Shown here in pieces: positions 1 through 10,326 of a stretch of DNA of 64,000 nt. Source of the stretch: Streptomyces sp. NRRL F-5135 (GTDB taxonomy: Bacteria > Actinomycetota > Actinomycetes > Streptomycetales > Streptomycetaceae); the NCBI RefSeq assembly GCF_000719775.1, contig NZ_JOHR01000030.1, positions 62,001-126,000 on the forward strand, written 5' to 3'. Numbering within the stretch: the stretch's first letter is position 1; the number at the start of each line of letters is the position of its first letter. The position numbers were made by a program, and so were the translations under genes. The notes beneath the pieces were generated by a model that was not told where the DNA came from, searched no databases, and saw nothing but the letters and a program-made list of their open reading frames with translations.

Positions 1-11
1 AGGAGCGTTGA

Positions 12-620
12 GTGTTCACCGGAATCGTCGAAGAACTGGGTGAGGTCGCCGCCGTCGAGAACCTCGGCGACTCCTCCCGCTTCCGGCTGCGCGGCCCCCT
101 CGTCACCGAGAACGCCAAGCACGGCGACTCCATCGCCGTCAACGGCGTCTGTCTGACGGTCGTCGACCTCGCGGACGGCGAGTTCACCGCCGACGTGATG
201 GCCGAGACGCTGAACCGCTCCAGCCTCGGCGCGCTCGTGCCCGGCTCCCGGGTCAACCTGGAGCGGCCCACGGCCGTCGGCGGCCGGCTCGGCGGCCATA
301 TCGTCCAGGGCCACGTCGACGGCACCGGCACCATCGTCGGGCGCGAGCCGTCCGAGCACTGGGAGGTCGTCACCGTCTCCCTCCCCGCCGGGCTGAGCCG
401 TTACGTCGTGGAGAAGGGCTCGATCACCGTCGACGGCGTCAGCCTCACGGTCGTCGAGGCCGGAGCCGAGCACTTCACCATCAGCCTCATCCCCACCACG
501 CTCGCGCTGACCACCCTCGGCCTCAAGGGGCCGGGCGACCCGGTCAACCTGGAAGTCGACGTCATCGCGAAGTACGTCGAGCGGATGCTCGGCGACCGAG
601 CCGGGGAGTCCTCCCGATGA
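12..620 (+). CDS. ribE: Riboflavin synthase (alpha chain)
   Basis: Last step of riboflavin synthesis: two molecules of 6,7-dimethyl-8-ribityllumazine are dismutated to riboflavin and the pyrimidine that returns to RibH. Cytoplasmic, normally a homotrimer. The 202-residue protein has the two expected lumazine-binding barrels, marked by the opening [10 protein letters not shown] and the paired strands [10 protein letters not shown] (41-50) and [10 protein letters not shown] (138-147). The GTG start at 12 follows AGGAG at 1-5, the very edge of the window, so the promoter and any FMN riboswitch lie outside it. Its stop overlaps the next gene (ATGA). In the S. davawensis nomenclature this gene is called ribB. 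Confidence 0.97.
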   Translation: MFTGIVEELGEVAAVENLGDSSRFRLRGPLVTENAKHGDSIAVNGVCLTVVDLADGEFTADVMAETLNRSSLGALVPGSRVNLERPTAVGGRLGGHIVQGHVDGTGTIVGREPSEHWEVVTVSLPAGLSRYVVEKGSITVDGVSLTVVEAGAEHFTISLIPTTLALTTLGLKGPGDPVNLEVDVIAKYVERMLGDRAGESSR

Positions 621-1263
621 GCGTCCTGTCCTGGCTGAACGGCGAGGCCTTCACGGCCGTCGGTCAGCACATCCTGTGGTCCGACATGATCGGCAACGTC
701 ATCGGCCTGGCGGCCCTGGCGCTCGGCTGGCGGCGCTCCATCCTGACCTGGCCCGCCCAGTTGCTGTCCGGGGCCATCCTGGTCGGCGCGTACGCCTCCG
801 CCCAGCTCAGCGGGGGCGTCGGCAAGCAACTGCTCGTCATCGGCGTGGCCCTGTGGGGCTGGCGGCAGTGGCAGCGCGGCAGGCAGCAGGCCCAGGACGG
901 CTCGATCGCCGTCCGCTTCGCGAGCGGGCGCGAGCGGGTGGTGCTGCTGGCCGGCACGGCCGTGGGCACCCTCGCCGTCGGCGGGCTGTTCGTCGCCGTC
1001 CCCGAACTGTCCTGGAACCCCTGGCCCGACGCGTACATCTTCGTCGGCACGCTCGCCGCGATGGTCGCCCAGGCCCGTGGGCTGGTCGAGTTCTGGTTCG
1101 CCTGGCTGCTGGTCGACATCGTCGGCGTACCGCTCGCCTTCAGCAGCGGACTGGCCTTCTCGGGCCTGGTGTACGTGGTCTACCTCGCCCTCGTCCTGTG
1201 GGGGATGCGCGACTGGTGGCTCCGGTCCCGCGCCGCCGCGGTGCCCCTGGAAGGAGCAGCAGC

Positions 1264-1267
<4 letters not shown>
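617..1267 (+). CDS. ribM: PnuC/PnuX-type riboflavin transporter RibM
   Basis: Small integral membrane carrier of the PnuC superfamily, 216 residues, with about seven hydrophobic segments and Trp-rich stretches (for example [11 protein letters not shown] and [12 protein letters not shown]) typical of the family. PnuC proteins move nicotinamide riboside, but in Streptomyces the member inside the rib operon is RibM, shown in S. davawensis to be a riboflavin/roseoflavin carrier; the position between ribE and ribBA supports that reading. ATG at 617 overlaps the ribE stop, and the next gene starts inside this stop, so the three are translationally coupled. Substrate is inferred from context, not from residues. 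Confidence 0.9.
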
Positions 1268-2574
<1,307 letters not shown>

Positions 2575-2659
2575 CCCGGTCCGGCCGAACCGGTACCGGA
2601 CGCCAAGAGCACCGCGCGAGCACCGCCGGGTACGGCGGAGAGAGTGGATGAGGTACGAC

Positions 2660-3133
2660 GTGAGCGGCAAGGGCGCACCCGAGCTGACCGTACGGAACTG
2701 CGGAGACCTCCGGGTCGCCGTCATCGCGGCCCAGTGGCACGAGAAGATCATGGACGGACTCGTCGACGGCGCCCTGCGCGCCCTGGGCGATCTCGGCATC
2801 GACGACCCCGCCCTGGTGCGCGTGCCGGGCAGTTTCGAACTGCCGGTCGCCGCCCGGGCCCTCGCCGCGCGCGGCTACGACGCCGTCGTCGCCCTCGGCG
2901 TCGTCATCCGCGGCGGCACCCCGCACTTCGACTATGTGTGCCAGGGCGTCACCCAGGGCCTCACCCAGGTCTCCGTCGACACCGGCGTGCCCATCGGCTT
3001 CGGCGTGCTGACCTGCGACACCGAGGAGCAGGCCCTGGACCGCGCGGGCCTGCCGGGCTCGCACGAGGACAAGGGCCACGAGGCGGTCACCGCCGCCGTC
3101 GCCACCGTGGCAGCGCTGCGGGCCGTCGCCTGA
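2660..3133 (+). CDS. ribH: 6,7-dimethyl-8-ribityllumazine synthase
   Basis: Condenses the two RibBA-derived precursors to lumazine, the substrate of RibE; forms an icosahedral or pentameric shell in the cytoplasm. 157 residues from the GTG at 2660, which gives the usual Streptomyces opening (V/M)SGKGAPEL. Family motifs are present: [22 protein letters not shown] and [11 protein letters not shown], with the catalytic His in the EDKGHEA region near the C-terminus. An in-frame ATG at 2648 has a slightly better GGAGAG ahead and would add four residues, so the start is uncertain by four codons. It lies 85 bases after ribBA with no terminator between, so it is probably co-transcribed. Confidence 0.95.
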   Translation: MSGKGAPELTVRNCGDLRVAVIAAQWHEKIMDGLVDGALRALGDLGIDDPALVRVPGSFELPVAARALAARGYDAVVALGVVIRGGTPHFDYVCQGVTQGLTQVSVDTGVPIGFGVLTCDTEEQALDRAGLPGSHEDKGHEAVTAAVATVAALRAVA

Positions 3134-3229
3134 TCCGGGCGCTGCCGCGTGCCCCGCGCCGGCCCCCGGAGCCGGCGCGCGGGCCCTGGCGCAGGGGGCC
3201 TCGGCGAGCCGCGTAAAGTAGGCGACACC

Positions 3230-3502
3230 ATGTCCAAGAAGACGTTCGAGGAGCTCTTCACCGAGCTCCAGCAGAAGGCCGCCGACGGCGATCCCGCCAC
3301 GTCCCGCACCGCCGAACTGGTGGGCAAGGGCGTACACACCATCGGCAAGAAGGTCGTCGAAGAGGCGGCCGAGGTGTGGATGGCCGCCGAGTACGAGGGC
3401 AAGGACGCCACGGCCGAGGAGATCTCGCAGCTCCTCTACCACGTCCAGGTGATGATGGTCGCGCGCGGGATCTCCCTCGACGACGTGTACGCCCATCTCT
3501 GA
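3230..3502 (+). CDS. hisE: Phosphoribosyl-ATP pyrophosphatase
   Basis: Second step of histidine synthesis: hydrolyses phosphoribosyl-ATP to phosphoribosyl-AMP and pyrophosphate. 90 residues, an all-alpha MazG-like protein of the usual stand-alone HisE length. The acidic metal-binding helix reads [13 protein letters not shown], followed by the second helix [15 protein letters not shown] at 3230 is chosen over upstream in-frame starts because it gives the family length and [10 protein letters not shown] opening. There is no good Shine-Dalgarno sequence; a TAAAGT hexamer sits just upstream (3214-3219), so a near-leaderless transcript is possible. hisG follows after about 100 bases. Confidence 0.96.
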   Translation: MSKKTFEELFTELQQKAADGDPATSRTAELVGKGVHTIGKKVVEEAAEVWMAAEYEGKDATAEEISQLLYHVQVMMVARGISLDDVYAHL

Positions 3503-3600
3503 CGTACGCCCCGCCGTCCCCGGCCGCGCCACCGCACCCCACGCACCCGACGTACTCGTACACCCGCCCTCACCTGTCTCCGTACAAAGGAATGCCTTTC

Positions 3601-4449
3601 ATGCTGCGCATCGCCGTTCCCAACAAGGGTTCACTGTCCGGCCCCGCGTCGGCGATGCTCCATGAGGCCGGCTACCAGCAGCGCAAGGAGTCCAAGGAAC
3701 TCGTCCTGGTCGACCCGGAGAACGAGGTCGAGTTCTTCTACCTGCGCCCCCGTGACATCGCCATCTACGTGAGCTCCGGCAAGCTCGACATCGGCATCAC
3801 CGGCCGCGACCTGCTGCGGGACTCCGGCGCCGACGCCGAGGAGATCCTGCCGCTCGGCTTCGCCCGCTCGACCTTCCGCTACGCCACCAAGCCCGGCACG
3901 GCCGGCGGCGTCGAGGACTTCGGCGGGATGACCGTCGCCACTTCGTACGAGGGGATCGTCGCGCAGCACCTCGCCGACCATGGCATCGACGCGTCCGTCG
4001 TCCACCTCGACGGGGCGGTCGAGACGGCCATCCAGCTCGGCGTGGCGCAGGTCATCGCCGATGTCGTGGAGACCGGCACGTCGTTGCGCAACGCGGGGCT
4101 GGAGGTGGTGGGCGAGCCCATCATGACGTCCGAGGCCGTCGTCGTCCGCCGGACCGGCGCGGACGCGGACGAGCCCAAGGTCCGTCAGTTCCTGCGCCGC
4201 CTCCAGGGCGTGCTCGTCGCGCGTACGTACGTGATGATGGACTACGACTGCCGCGCCGAGCACCTGGAGCGCGCCGTCGCCCTCACCCCGGGACTGGAGT
4301 CACCGACCGTGTCCCCGCTGCACGACAAGGGCTGGGTCGCCGTGCGCGCGATGGTCCCCGCCAAGGAGGCGCAGCGGATCATGGACGACCTCTACGATCT
4401 GGGGGCCCGGGCGATCCTGACCACCGCGATCCACGCCTGTCGACTCTGA
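3601..4449 (+). CDS. hisG: ATP phosphoribosyltransferase, long form
   Basis: Commits PRPP and ATP to histidine synthesis. At 282 residues it is the long HisG form, with a periplasmic-binding-like catalytic core and a C-terminal ACT-like domain that carries feedback inhibition by histidine. Visible signatures: opening LRIAVPNKGSLSGPA, the ITGRDLLRDSGAD segment, and VIADVVETGTSLRNAGL, the PRPP-loop region. ATG at 3601 is preferred over ATG 3592 because AAAGGA (3586-3591) is then nine bases away. The only other his gene here is hisE, as is common in Streptomyces where hisE-hisG sit next to rib genes. Confidence 0.97.
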   Translation: MLRIAVPNKGSLSGPASAMLHEAGYQQRKESKELVLVDPENEVEFFYLRPRDIAIYVSSGKLDIGITGRDLLRDSGADAEEILPLGFARSTFRYATKPGTAGGVEDFGGMTVATSYEGIVAQHLADHGIDASVVHLDGAVETAIQLGVAQVIADVVETGTSLRNAGLEVVGEPIMTSEAVVVRRTGADADEPKVRQFLRRLQGVLVARTYVMMDYDCRAEHLERAVALTPGLESPTVSPLHDKGWVAVRAMVPAKEAQRIMDDLYDLGARAILTTAIHACRL

Positions 4450-4594
4450 CCCGACGAGAACCGGCCACGGCCACCGGGCACGGTCCCGCCCGTCGTGCCG
4501 GCCGTCCCACGTCACCTCCGCCGCCCCCGATGTTCCGCCGTCCCGACCCGACTCCCGCACCCGCCGATCGCGGCATCAGCACGGAAGAGAAGTC

Positions 4595-5143
4595 ATGTCT
4601 GCCCCCGCGCCCCAGCCGGCTCCCGCGCCCGCGCTTCCGGTCACCTTCCGGCCGGTCCGTACCCGGATCGTGCTGCTGACCGTCGGAGTGGTCATGTTCG
4701 CGGTCATAACGGCGGTCGCGTTGCTGCTGGAGAAGCTGAATCCGGGGGAGCGGCTGAGCTTCATCCTGACCGCCGCGCTCTTCCTCGGCGTCCTGGCGCT
4801 GCTCAGCCGGCCCAAGGTGGTCGCGGACGAGGCGGGGGTGACCGTGGTGAACATCACGCGCAGCCGCCGGCTCGACTGGGCGGAGATCCTGCGGGTCAAT
4901 CTGCGGCCCGGCGATCCCTGGGTCTTCCTCGACCTCAGTGACGGCAGCAGTCTGCCGGCCCTCGGCATCCAGCCGGGGATCGGCAAGGCGCGGGCGATCC
5001 GGGACGCCAGGGCCCTGCGGGCGCTGACGGAGTCGCGGGGGTCGGGCACGGAGTCATCGGGCACCGAGTCATCCGCCCCGGAACCCTCGGACTCCCCGGG
5101 CTCTCCGGATACGCCGGGCTCCCCGGGCGCCTCCGGCGCCTGA
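4595..5143 (+). CDS. Membrane protein with bacterial PH-like domain
   Basis: 182 residues. A Pro/Ala-rich N-terminus is followed by two membrane segments (about 29-49 and 57-72), then a small beta-rich domain (KVVADEAGVTVVNITRSRRLDWAEI ... ) that resembles the bacterial PH-like domain often found behind two transmembrane helices. The tail from about residue 145 is low-complexity Ser/Gly/Pro/Glu (TESSGTESS, PGSPDTPGSPG). This arrangement is conserved next to hisG in streptomycetes, but no biochemical role is established. ATG at 4595 has GGAAGAG about six bases ahead. Confidence 0.85.
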   Translation: MSAPAPQPAPAPALPVTFRPVRTRIVLLTVGVVMFAVITAVALLLEKLNPGERLSFILTAALFLGVLALLSRPKVVADEAGVTVVNITRSRRLDWAEILRVNLRPGDPWVFLDLSDGSSLPALGIQPGIGKARAIRDARALRALTESRGSGTESSGTESSAPEPSDSPGSPDTPGSPGASGA

Positions 5144-5500
5144 CCGCGTCACCGGACCGGCCCCGTCCCGTACCCCGTCCGGCCCCGGCCCCGGTCCGGT
5201 CCTCGTGGCTCGCCGGCGCCCGTCGGCGGGCGGGTGACCGGGCCCGGGCTCCCGGGCACCCCGCGTGGCCGGGCCCCGTACCCCGCCGTCCGCTCCCGCG
5301 AGGAGACGGACCACGGCACTGCCCGACGGGGCCTGTCTTGTTTACTCTGGTGTGCGGGAGGCGCCGAGTGCGCCCCCTCCCGCACATGACGGCCGGCTCA
5401 CCGGCCCGCGGGAACCCCTGCGACCCGAGGAGTGACTCCCTCCAGCAATGGACGGATCGTCCGGTAGTACCTGCGCCGCCCCCTCCGAGGAGGCGGCGGC
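5144..5500 (+). other. Gap upstream of CNNM genes; leader with possible SD-masking hairpin
   Basis: 357 bases without a credible gene. The first 190 bases are repetitive CCGG/GGCC-rich DNA with biased composition in every frame. A relatively AT-rich island (TCTTGTTTACTCTGG, about 5335-5349) is the best place for a promoter, but I cannot define -35 and -10 boxes. The last 26 bases form a near-perfect hairpin with the ribosome binding site, described separately. Confidence 0.6.
5475..5500 (+). promoter_or_regulatory. Hairpin enclosing the ribosome binding site of the CNNM gene
   Basis: GCCGCCCCCTCC (5475-5486) is complementary, with one mismatch, to GGAGGCGGCGGC (5489-5500), which contains the Shine-Dalgarno sequence and ends right against the ATG at 5501. 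With a CGAG loop the folded RNA would hide the ribosome binding site completely. Seen directly in the sequence; any regulatory role is inference. Confidence 0.5.
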
Positions 5501-6997
5501 ATGACCATCCCCCTCCTGCTGCTCGTGGCAGCTTTCCTTCTGATCCTCGCCAACGGCTTCTTCGTGGCCGCCGAGTTCGGCCTCGTCACCGTCGACCGGC
5601 CCGACGCCGAGCGCGCCGCGGCGTCCGGTGACCGGCGCGCCCGGACCGTCGTGGCCTCCCTGCGGGAGCTGTCCTTCCAGCTCTCCGGCACCCAACTGGG
5701 CATCACGATCACCTCGCTCGTCGTCGGCATGCTCGCCGAACCGGCCCTCGCGCGGCTGCTGGACGGGCCGCTTTCGGCCACCGGCCTGCCCGACGGTGCC
5801 GTCTCCGGCATCGCCGTCGTGATCGGCATGCTGCTCGCCTCGGCGATCCAGATGGTGATCGGCGAACTCGTACCGAAGAACTGGGCGGTCTCGAAGCCGC
5901 TCCAGGTCGCCCGGTTCGTGGCCGGCCCGCAGCATCTCTTCTCCACCGTCTTCCGCCCGGTGATCACCCTGCTCAACGCCGTCGCCAACCGGCTGGTGCG
6001 GCTGCTGGGCGTCGAGCCGACCGAGGAACTCGCCTCGGCCCGCACCCCCGGCGAGCTCGTCTCCCTGGCCCGGCACTCGGCGCGGGCCGGCGCGCTCGAA
6101 CAGGACACGGCCGACCTGTTCGTCCGGACCCTCTCCCTCGGCCGGCTCACGGCGCAGCACGTGATGACCCCCCGGGTGAAGGTGAGCGCCCTCCAGACCG
6201 GAGCGACCGCGGCGGACGTCCTGAACCTGACCCGGGCCACCGGTCTGTCGCGCTTCCCGGTCTACCGGGACCGCATCGACGAGATCGTGGGCATGGTGCA
6301 CCTCAAGGACGCGCTCGCGGTGCCGGTGGCGGAGCGGCTGCGCACCCCGGCCGGCCGGATCGCGGTTCCGGCGCTGCTGGTCCCCGAGACGCTGCCCGTA
6401 CAGCAGCTGCTGGGGCGGCTGCGCAGCGAGCAGCCCATAGCCGTCGTGGTGGACGAGTACGGCGGCACGGCCGGGGTCGTGACCCTGGAGGACATCGTCG
6501 AGGAACTGGTCGGCGAGGTCCGTGACGAGCACGACGCGGAGGCCGACGGCCGGCCGGAACTGGCTCCCGGCGCGCCCGAGGACGGCCGGCCCGCCTGGGA
6601 GGCCGACGGCAGCTGCCGGGTCCTCACGCTGCGCCGGATCGGCCTGGCGGCGCCCGAGGGGCCGTACGAGACACTGGCGGGCCTGGTGGCCGACCTCCTC
6701 GGCCGTATCCCGGCCCCCGGCGACCGGGCCGAACTGCCCGGCTGGCGGCTGTACGTACGCCAGGTGGACCGCTACCGGGCGGAACGGGTCCGGCTGGTAC
6801 GGACCGGTGACGTCCCGGTGGAGACCGTGGGGCGTACACCGGACCGGACCTCGGACCGGACCTCGGACCGGACCGCGGAGTGGACACCGGGGCAGACCTC
6901 GGAACAGGCGTCGGAGGGCGGCAGGCCCGGCGTGCCGCCGGGTTCACGGCACGCCGCGCCGGCCGAGTCCCTCCCGGTGGCGGAGGGCGCCCGATGA
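5501..6997 (+). CDS. CNNM/CorC-family membrane protein with CBS pair (hemolysin family)
   Basis: 498 residues. Order of parts: DUF21/CNNM transmembrane domain (about 1-190), a pair of CBS domains (about 200-345, with the VMTPRVKVSAL and VVDEYGGTAGVVTLEDIVEEL signatures), and a CorC_HlyC domain (about 365-435). The family is linked to magnesium or cobalt export and membrane stress; the old name 'hemolysin' is historical. The C-terminal tail (about 446-490) is a Thr/Asp/Arg-rich linker encoded by short tandem repeats (PDRTSDRTSDRTAEW). Translation may be limited by the hairpin at 5475-5500. The stop overlaps the start of the second copy. Confidence 0.93.
   Translation: MTIPLLLLVAAFLLILANGFFVAAEFGLVTVDRPDAERAAASGDRRARTVVASLRELSFQLSGTQLGITITSLVVGMLAEPALARLLDGPLSATGLPDGAVSGIAVVIGMLLASAIQMVIGELVPKNWAVSKPLQVARFVAGPQHLFSTVFRPVITLLNAVANRLVRLLGVEPTEELASARTPGELVSLARHSARAGALEQDTADLFVRTLSLGRLTAQHVMTPRVKVSALQTGATAADVLNLTRATGLSRFPVYRDRIDEIVGMVHLKDALAVPVAERLRTPAGRIAVPALLVPETLPVQQLLGRLRSEQPIAVVVDEYGGTAGVVTLEDIVEELVGEVRDEHDAEADGRPELAPGAPEDGRPAWEADGSCRVLTLRRIGLAAPEGPYETLAGLVADLLGRIPAPGDRAELPGWRLYVRQVDRYRAERVRLVRTGDVPVETVGRTPDRTSDRTSDRTAEWTPGQTSEQASEGGRPGVPPGSRHAAPAESLPVAEGAR
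6836..6905 (+). repeat. Short tandem repeats inside the CNNM gene tail
   Basis: The unit CGGACCGGACCT recurs in tandem and then decays (GGACCGCGGAGTGGACACC). It encodes the repeated TSDR motif of the disordered C-terminal tail. In-frame slippage here would change only tail length. Confidence 0.7.
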
Positions 6998-8097
6998 GCG
7001 CCCTCCAACTCGCCTTCGCTCTCCTGCTCGTGCTCGCCAACGGCTTCTTCGTCGGAGCCGAGTTCGCCCTCGTCTCCGTACGGCGCAGCCAGATCGAGCC
7101 GCACGCCGCCCTCGGTTCCGCACGCGCCAGACAGGCCCTGTACGGGCTGGAGAACCTGCCGCAGATGATGGCCGCCGCGCAGTTCGGCATCACCATCTGC
7201 TCGCTGACGCTCGGCGCCGTCGCCGAGCCCACGGTGGCGCGGCTGCTGGAACCGGTCTTCCACGCGGTGCACGTGCCCGAGGGGCTGATCCATCCGCTCG
7301 GCTATGTCATAGCCCTCGCGGTGGTGGTCTTCCTGCACCTGGTCATCGGGGAGATGGTCCCGAAGAACCTCGCCATGGCGGCGCCGGAGAAGACCGCGCT
7401 GTGGCTCAGCCCCGGCCTGGTCGGTTTCGCCCGGCTGTGCCGCCCGGTGACCGTCGGCCTCGGTGCCTGTGCCCGGGTGGTGCTGCGCGTCTTCCGGGTC
7501 GAGCCCAAGGACGAGGTGGAGGCGGTCTTCACCAGCGATCAGCTCAACCGGCTGGTCGAGGATTCCGGCCAGGCCGGGCTGCTGGAGCCGGAGGCGCAGG
7601 AGCGGCTGGAGGACGCGCTGGAGCTGGGCAGCCGCCCGGTCACCGACGTCCTGCTCACCCGCGCGTCCCTGGTGACGGTGGAGCCGACGGTCTCCCCGCG
7701 GGAGATCGAGGAGCTGACGGTACGCACCGGCTACTCGCGTTTCCCGGTGTGCGCGGAGGGCGGCGGGGCCTTCATGGGTTACCTGCACGTGAAGGACGTG
7801 CTGGACCTGGAGGCCGCCGAACGGGCCGTGCCGCAGCACGTGTGGCGGCCGATGGCGACGCTGCGGGCCGAACTCCCGCTGGACGACGCCCTGACCGTGA
7901 TGCGCCGCGCGGCGACGCATCTGGCCCAGGTCGCGGACGCGTCGGGCCGGGTGCTCGGGCTGGTGGCGCTGGAGGACGTGCTGGAGATGCTGGTCGGTGA
8001 GGTCCGCGACCCGTCGCACCGCCTGACCGCCGCCCGGACGCCCCTGGTGGGCGAACAGCGCCGGCAGGACCGGTCGACCCAGGTCCTGGCCGGCTGA
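6994..8097 (+). CDS. Second CNNM/CBS-pair membrane protein
   Basis: 367 residues. DUF21/CNNM membrane domain (about 1-180, opening LQLAFALLLVLANGFFVGAEFALV) and a CBS pair (about 200-335, with VALEDVLEMLVGEVRDP). It lacks the CorC_HlyC domain that its neighbour has, so the two are not redundant copies. The ATG at 6994 overlaps the previous stop (ATGA), so the two are translationally coupled and probably act together in the membrane. Such tandem unequal pairs are usual in actinomycetes. A strong hairpin follows at 8105-8136. Confidence 0.93.
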   Translation: MSALQLAFALLLVLANGFFVGAEFALVSVRRSQIEPHAALGSARARQALYGLENLPQMMAAAQFGITICSLTLGAVAEPTVARLLEPVFHAVHVPEGLIHPLGYVIALAVVVFLHLVIGEMVPKNLAMAAPEKTALWLSPGLVGFARLCRPVTVGLGACARVVLRVFRVEPKDEVEAVFTSDQLNRLVEDSGQAGLLEPEAQERLEDALELGSRPVTDVLLTRASLVTVEPTVSPREIEELTVRTGYSRFPVCAEGGGAFMGYLHVKDVLDLEAAERAVPQHVWRPMATLRAELPLDDALTVMRRAATHLAQVADASGRVLGLVALEDVLEMLVGEVRDPSHRLTAARTPLVGEQRRQDRSTQVLAG

Positions 8098-8104
8098 GCC
8101 GCCG

Positions 8105-8136
8105 CCCCGGGGGCCGGGCCGTCCCGGCCCCCGGGG
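8105..8136. terminator. Bidirectional terminator between convergent genes
   Basis: CCCCGGGGGCCGGG (8105-8118) and CCCGGCCCCCGGGG (8123-8136) are perfect complements, giving a 14-pair stem with a CCGT loop. It begins eight bases after the stop of the second CNNM gene and also faces the 3' end of the minus-strand AAA+ gene. No T-run, as is normal in this genus. Confidence 0.8.
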
Positions 8137-8331
8137 CTCACTCCGGTTTCGGGGCCCGGCCCGTCTTCGGGGCCCGCCTCGTCTTCCGGGGGCCCGCCCT
8201 CGCTTCCGGGGGCCGGGACGGCTTGTCGTCGACGTCGCCGACCGCGACGAACTCGGCACCCGGCCTGGGACGTCTCACACCCGGCCCAGGGCCCCGGACC
8301 GCGTTCCGGCGGGCCGGTCGGCGCACCCCGC

Positions 8332-10326
8332 TCAGACCTCCGGCGGGGGGTCCGTCCGGCGTCCCCGGTCCGCCGGGCCCCGGCCCGACAGCACCTCGCC
8401 GTACGCCTGCATCAGGTCCGGCAGGCGCAGGGTCGCCAGGTCGTCGCGGGTCGGGACGCCTCGGTAGCCGGACAGGCGCAGGTCCCGGTACGCGCAGCTC
8501 TTCTCGTACAGCGTGCGGACGAAGCGGCCGTTGCCCAGCTCGTCGATCCAGCCCTGCTCCACCACGTGCCCGCTGATCGAGCGCAGTTCGTCCGCCGACT
8601 CCTCGTCCCAGACGTCCCCGTTCTCCGCCGCCAGGACACCGCCGATGGCCGTCAGTTCCGGCGGCCGGTAGCTCGGGAAGTCCACCCGGCTGGTGAAACG
8701 GGACGACAGGCCCGGGTTGGTGGCGAGCAGGCGGTCCATGCCCTCCGGGTATCCGGCCAGGATGACCACCAGGTGGTCGCGGTTGTCCTCGGCGCGTTTC
8801 AGCAGCACCTGGAGCGCCTCGTCGCCGTACGCGTCGCCCTTGCTGTAGCCGGAGTTGGACAGGCTGTACGCCTCGTCCACGAACAGCACCCCGCCGATCG
8901 CCGAGTCGATCAGCTCGTTCGCCTTCACCGCCGTCTGGCCGAGGAACTCGCCCACCAGGTCCGCCCGTTGGGCCTCCACCAGGTGATCGCCGTGCAGCAG
9001 GCCGAGCGCGTAGAAGATCCGGCCGAGAATCCGCGCGACCGTGGTCTTCCCGGTGCCCGACGGACCGGAGAAGACAAAGTGACGTTTCGGCGGCTGGACG
9101 GGCAGTCCTTCCCCGGCCCGCAGCCGCGCCATGTTCAGCTGTGCGGAGATCGCCTTGACCTGGCGCTTCACCGGCTCCAGGCCGACCATCCGCTCCAGCT
9201 CCGCCAGCGCCTCGGCGAGCAGCTCCGGATCCGTCGGGCCGTCCGGGAAGCGCGGGCCCAGGAGCGGCACCGGGACCCCCTGCTGCGGGGGTACGGGCGG
9301 TGGGGCCTTCTCCCGCACGTCCCGTACCTCCCGCCCGTCCCGCAGCTCCCGCGGATCGCGCGCGTCCCGCCCGGGCGCCGGCGGGTCCGGCACCACCGGC
9401 GCCGCGCCGCCGCCGAGCGGTGGCCCGCCCTCACCGCCCAGTAGAACATCGGACCCCGGGGGCCCCTCCAGATCGCCCTGCGCGTCCACCGCGTCCATCA
9501 TGTCCTGGCCGAAGCCCCCCAGCGTCACCGATGCCAGGCCGGGATCGTCGGGGCCCTCGTAGCCGTCCGAGTCCGTGATCGCGGCGAGCCGGGCCGCCGT
9601 GTCCATGAAGGCGGGATCGAGCCGGTGCACCGCCCGGTACAGCGGCAGTGCCGCCGCGCTGCGCCCCGTCCCCTCGTGTGCCCGCGCCAGCCAGTAGCGC
9701 AGCTCCTTGCGCTGCGGCTGCTCGCTGCGGCAGCGCATCAGCGCGGTGGACAGCAGGGGCAGCGCCTGCCCGTACATCTCCAGCCGGACCCGCGCCATCC
9801 CGCCGAACAGTCCCGCCTCGATCCCCAGCAGCGGATCGTCGGCGAGCGGGTCCGTGTGGCGCACCAACTGCTCCCAGTCCTTGACCAGATAGGCGCGGCA
9901 GGCGTGCAGGAAGCGCACCTGCGGGTCGGCGTCCACGGGGGGCAGCCCCGCCAGCGCCCGGTCCAGCTCCGGCACGTGCCGGCCGTCCAGCCAGTGCGAG
10001 GCGTGCGCGAGCAGCAGGTCGCGCCCGCTCTCCAGCAACGGCTGGACCCACCAGCCCAGCCAGTACCAGGAGTTGAGCGTGCGCCGGTGACGGGAGCGCT
10101 GCTCGCCGAAGCGGTCCCGGTGGCGGTACATGTGCAGCAGGGCGGAGGTGGTGTCGACGCGCAGCGCGTGCAGCCCCAGCCAGCCGTCGGCCATTCCCGC
10201 GTCGAGCCGGACCGCGGTCCTGAACTCCTCCTCCGCCTGGGGGTAGGCCCCCATGGTGTAGGCGTCCACGCCGCGCACCCAGGCGAGGTCGGCGGGGGCT
10301 CCGGTGCCCTGCGTGCCGATTTCCAT
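8332..10326 (-). CDS. TPR-containing AAA+ ATPase (CbxX/CfqX, EccA-like)
   Basis: 664 residues. The N-terminal half (1-290) is helical and TPR-like (AYTMGAYPQAEEEFRTAVRL); a Pro/Asp-rich linker follows (290-370); the C-terminal half is an AAA+ module of the CbxX/EccA type with Walker A GPSGTGKTT (421-429, Lys427), Walker B LFVDEA, and sensor region RFTSRVDFPSYRP. EccA proteins drive ESX type VII secretion, but no esx, eccB, eccC or PE/PPE-like gene is nearby. ATG at 10326 is chosen for its GGGGGA ribosome site and the MEIGTQGTG opening; the frame is open further upstream. Confidence 0.92.
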   Translation of the reverse strand: MEIGTQGTGAPADLAWVRGVDAYTMGAYPQAEEEFRTAVRLDAGMADGWLGLHALRVDTTSALLHMYRHRDRFGEQRSRHRRTLNSWYWLGWWVQPLLESGRDLLLAHASHWLDGRHVPELDRALAGLPPVDADPQVRFLHACRAYLVKDWEQLVRHTDPLADDPLLGIEAGLFGGMARVRLEMYGQALPLLSTALMRCRSEQPQRKELRYWLARAHEGTGRSAAALPLYRAVHRLDPAFMDTAARLAAITDSDGYEGPDDPGLASVTLGGFGQDMMDAVDAQGDLEGPPGSDVLLGGEGGPPLGGGAAPVVPDPPAPGRDARDPRELRDGREVRDVREKAPPPVPPQQGVPVPLLGPRFPDGPTDPELLAEALAELERMVGLEPVKRQVKAISAQLNMARLRAGEGLPVQPPKRHFVFSGPSGTGKTTVARILGRIFYALGLLHGDHLVEAQRADLVGEFLGQTAVKANELIDSAIGGVLFVDEAYSLSNSGYSKGDAYGDEALQVLLKRAEDNRDHLVVILAGYPEGMDRLLATNPGLSSRFTSRVDFPSYRPPELTAIGGVLAAENGDVWDEESADELRSISGHVVEQGWIDELGNGRFVRTLYEKSCAYRDLRLSGYRGVPTRDDLATLRLPDLMQAYGEVLSGRGPADRGRRTDPPPEV

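Noticed and set aside
8138..8326. 62-codon minus-strand frame right after the AAA+ gene
   Set aside because: It starts with GTG, lacks a ribosome site, and is a Pro/Arg-rich product of near-tandem TTCGGGGCCC-type repeats; it also crosses the region next to the terminator.
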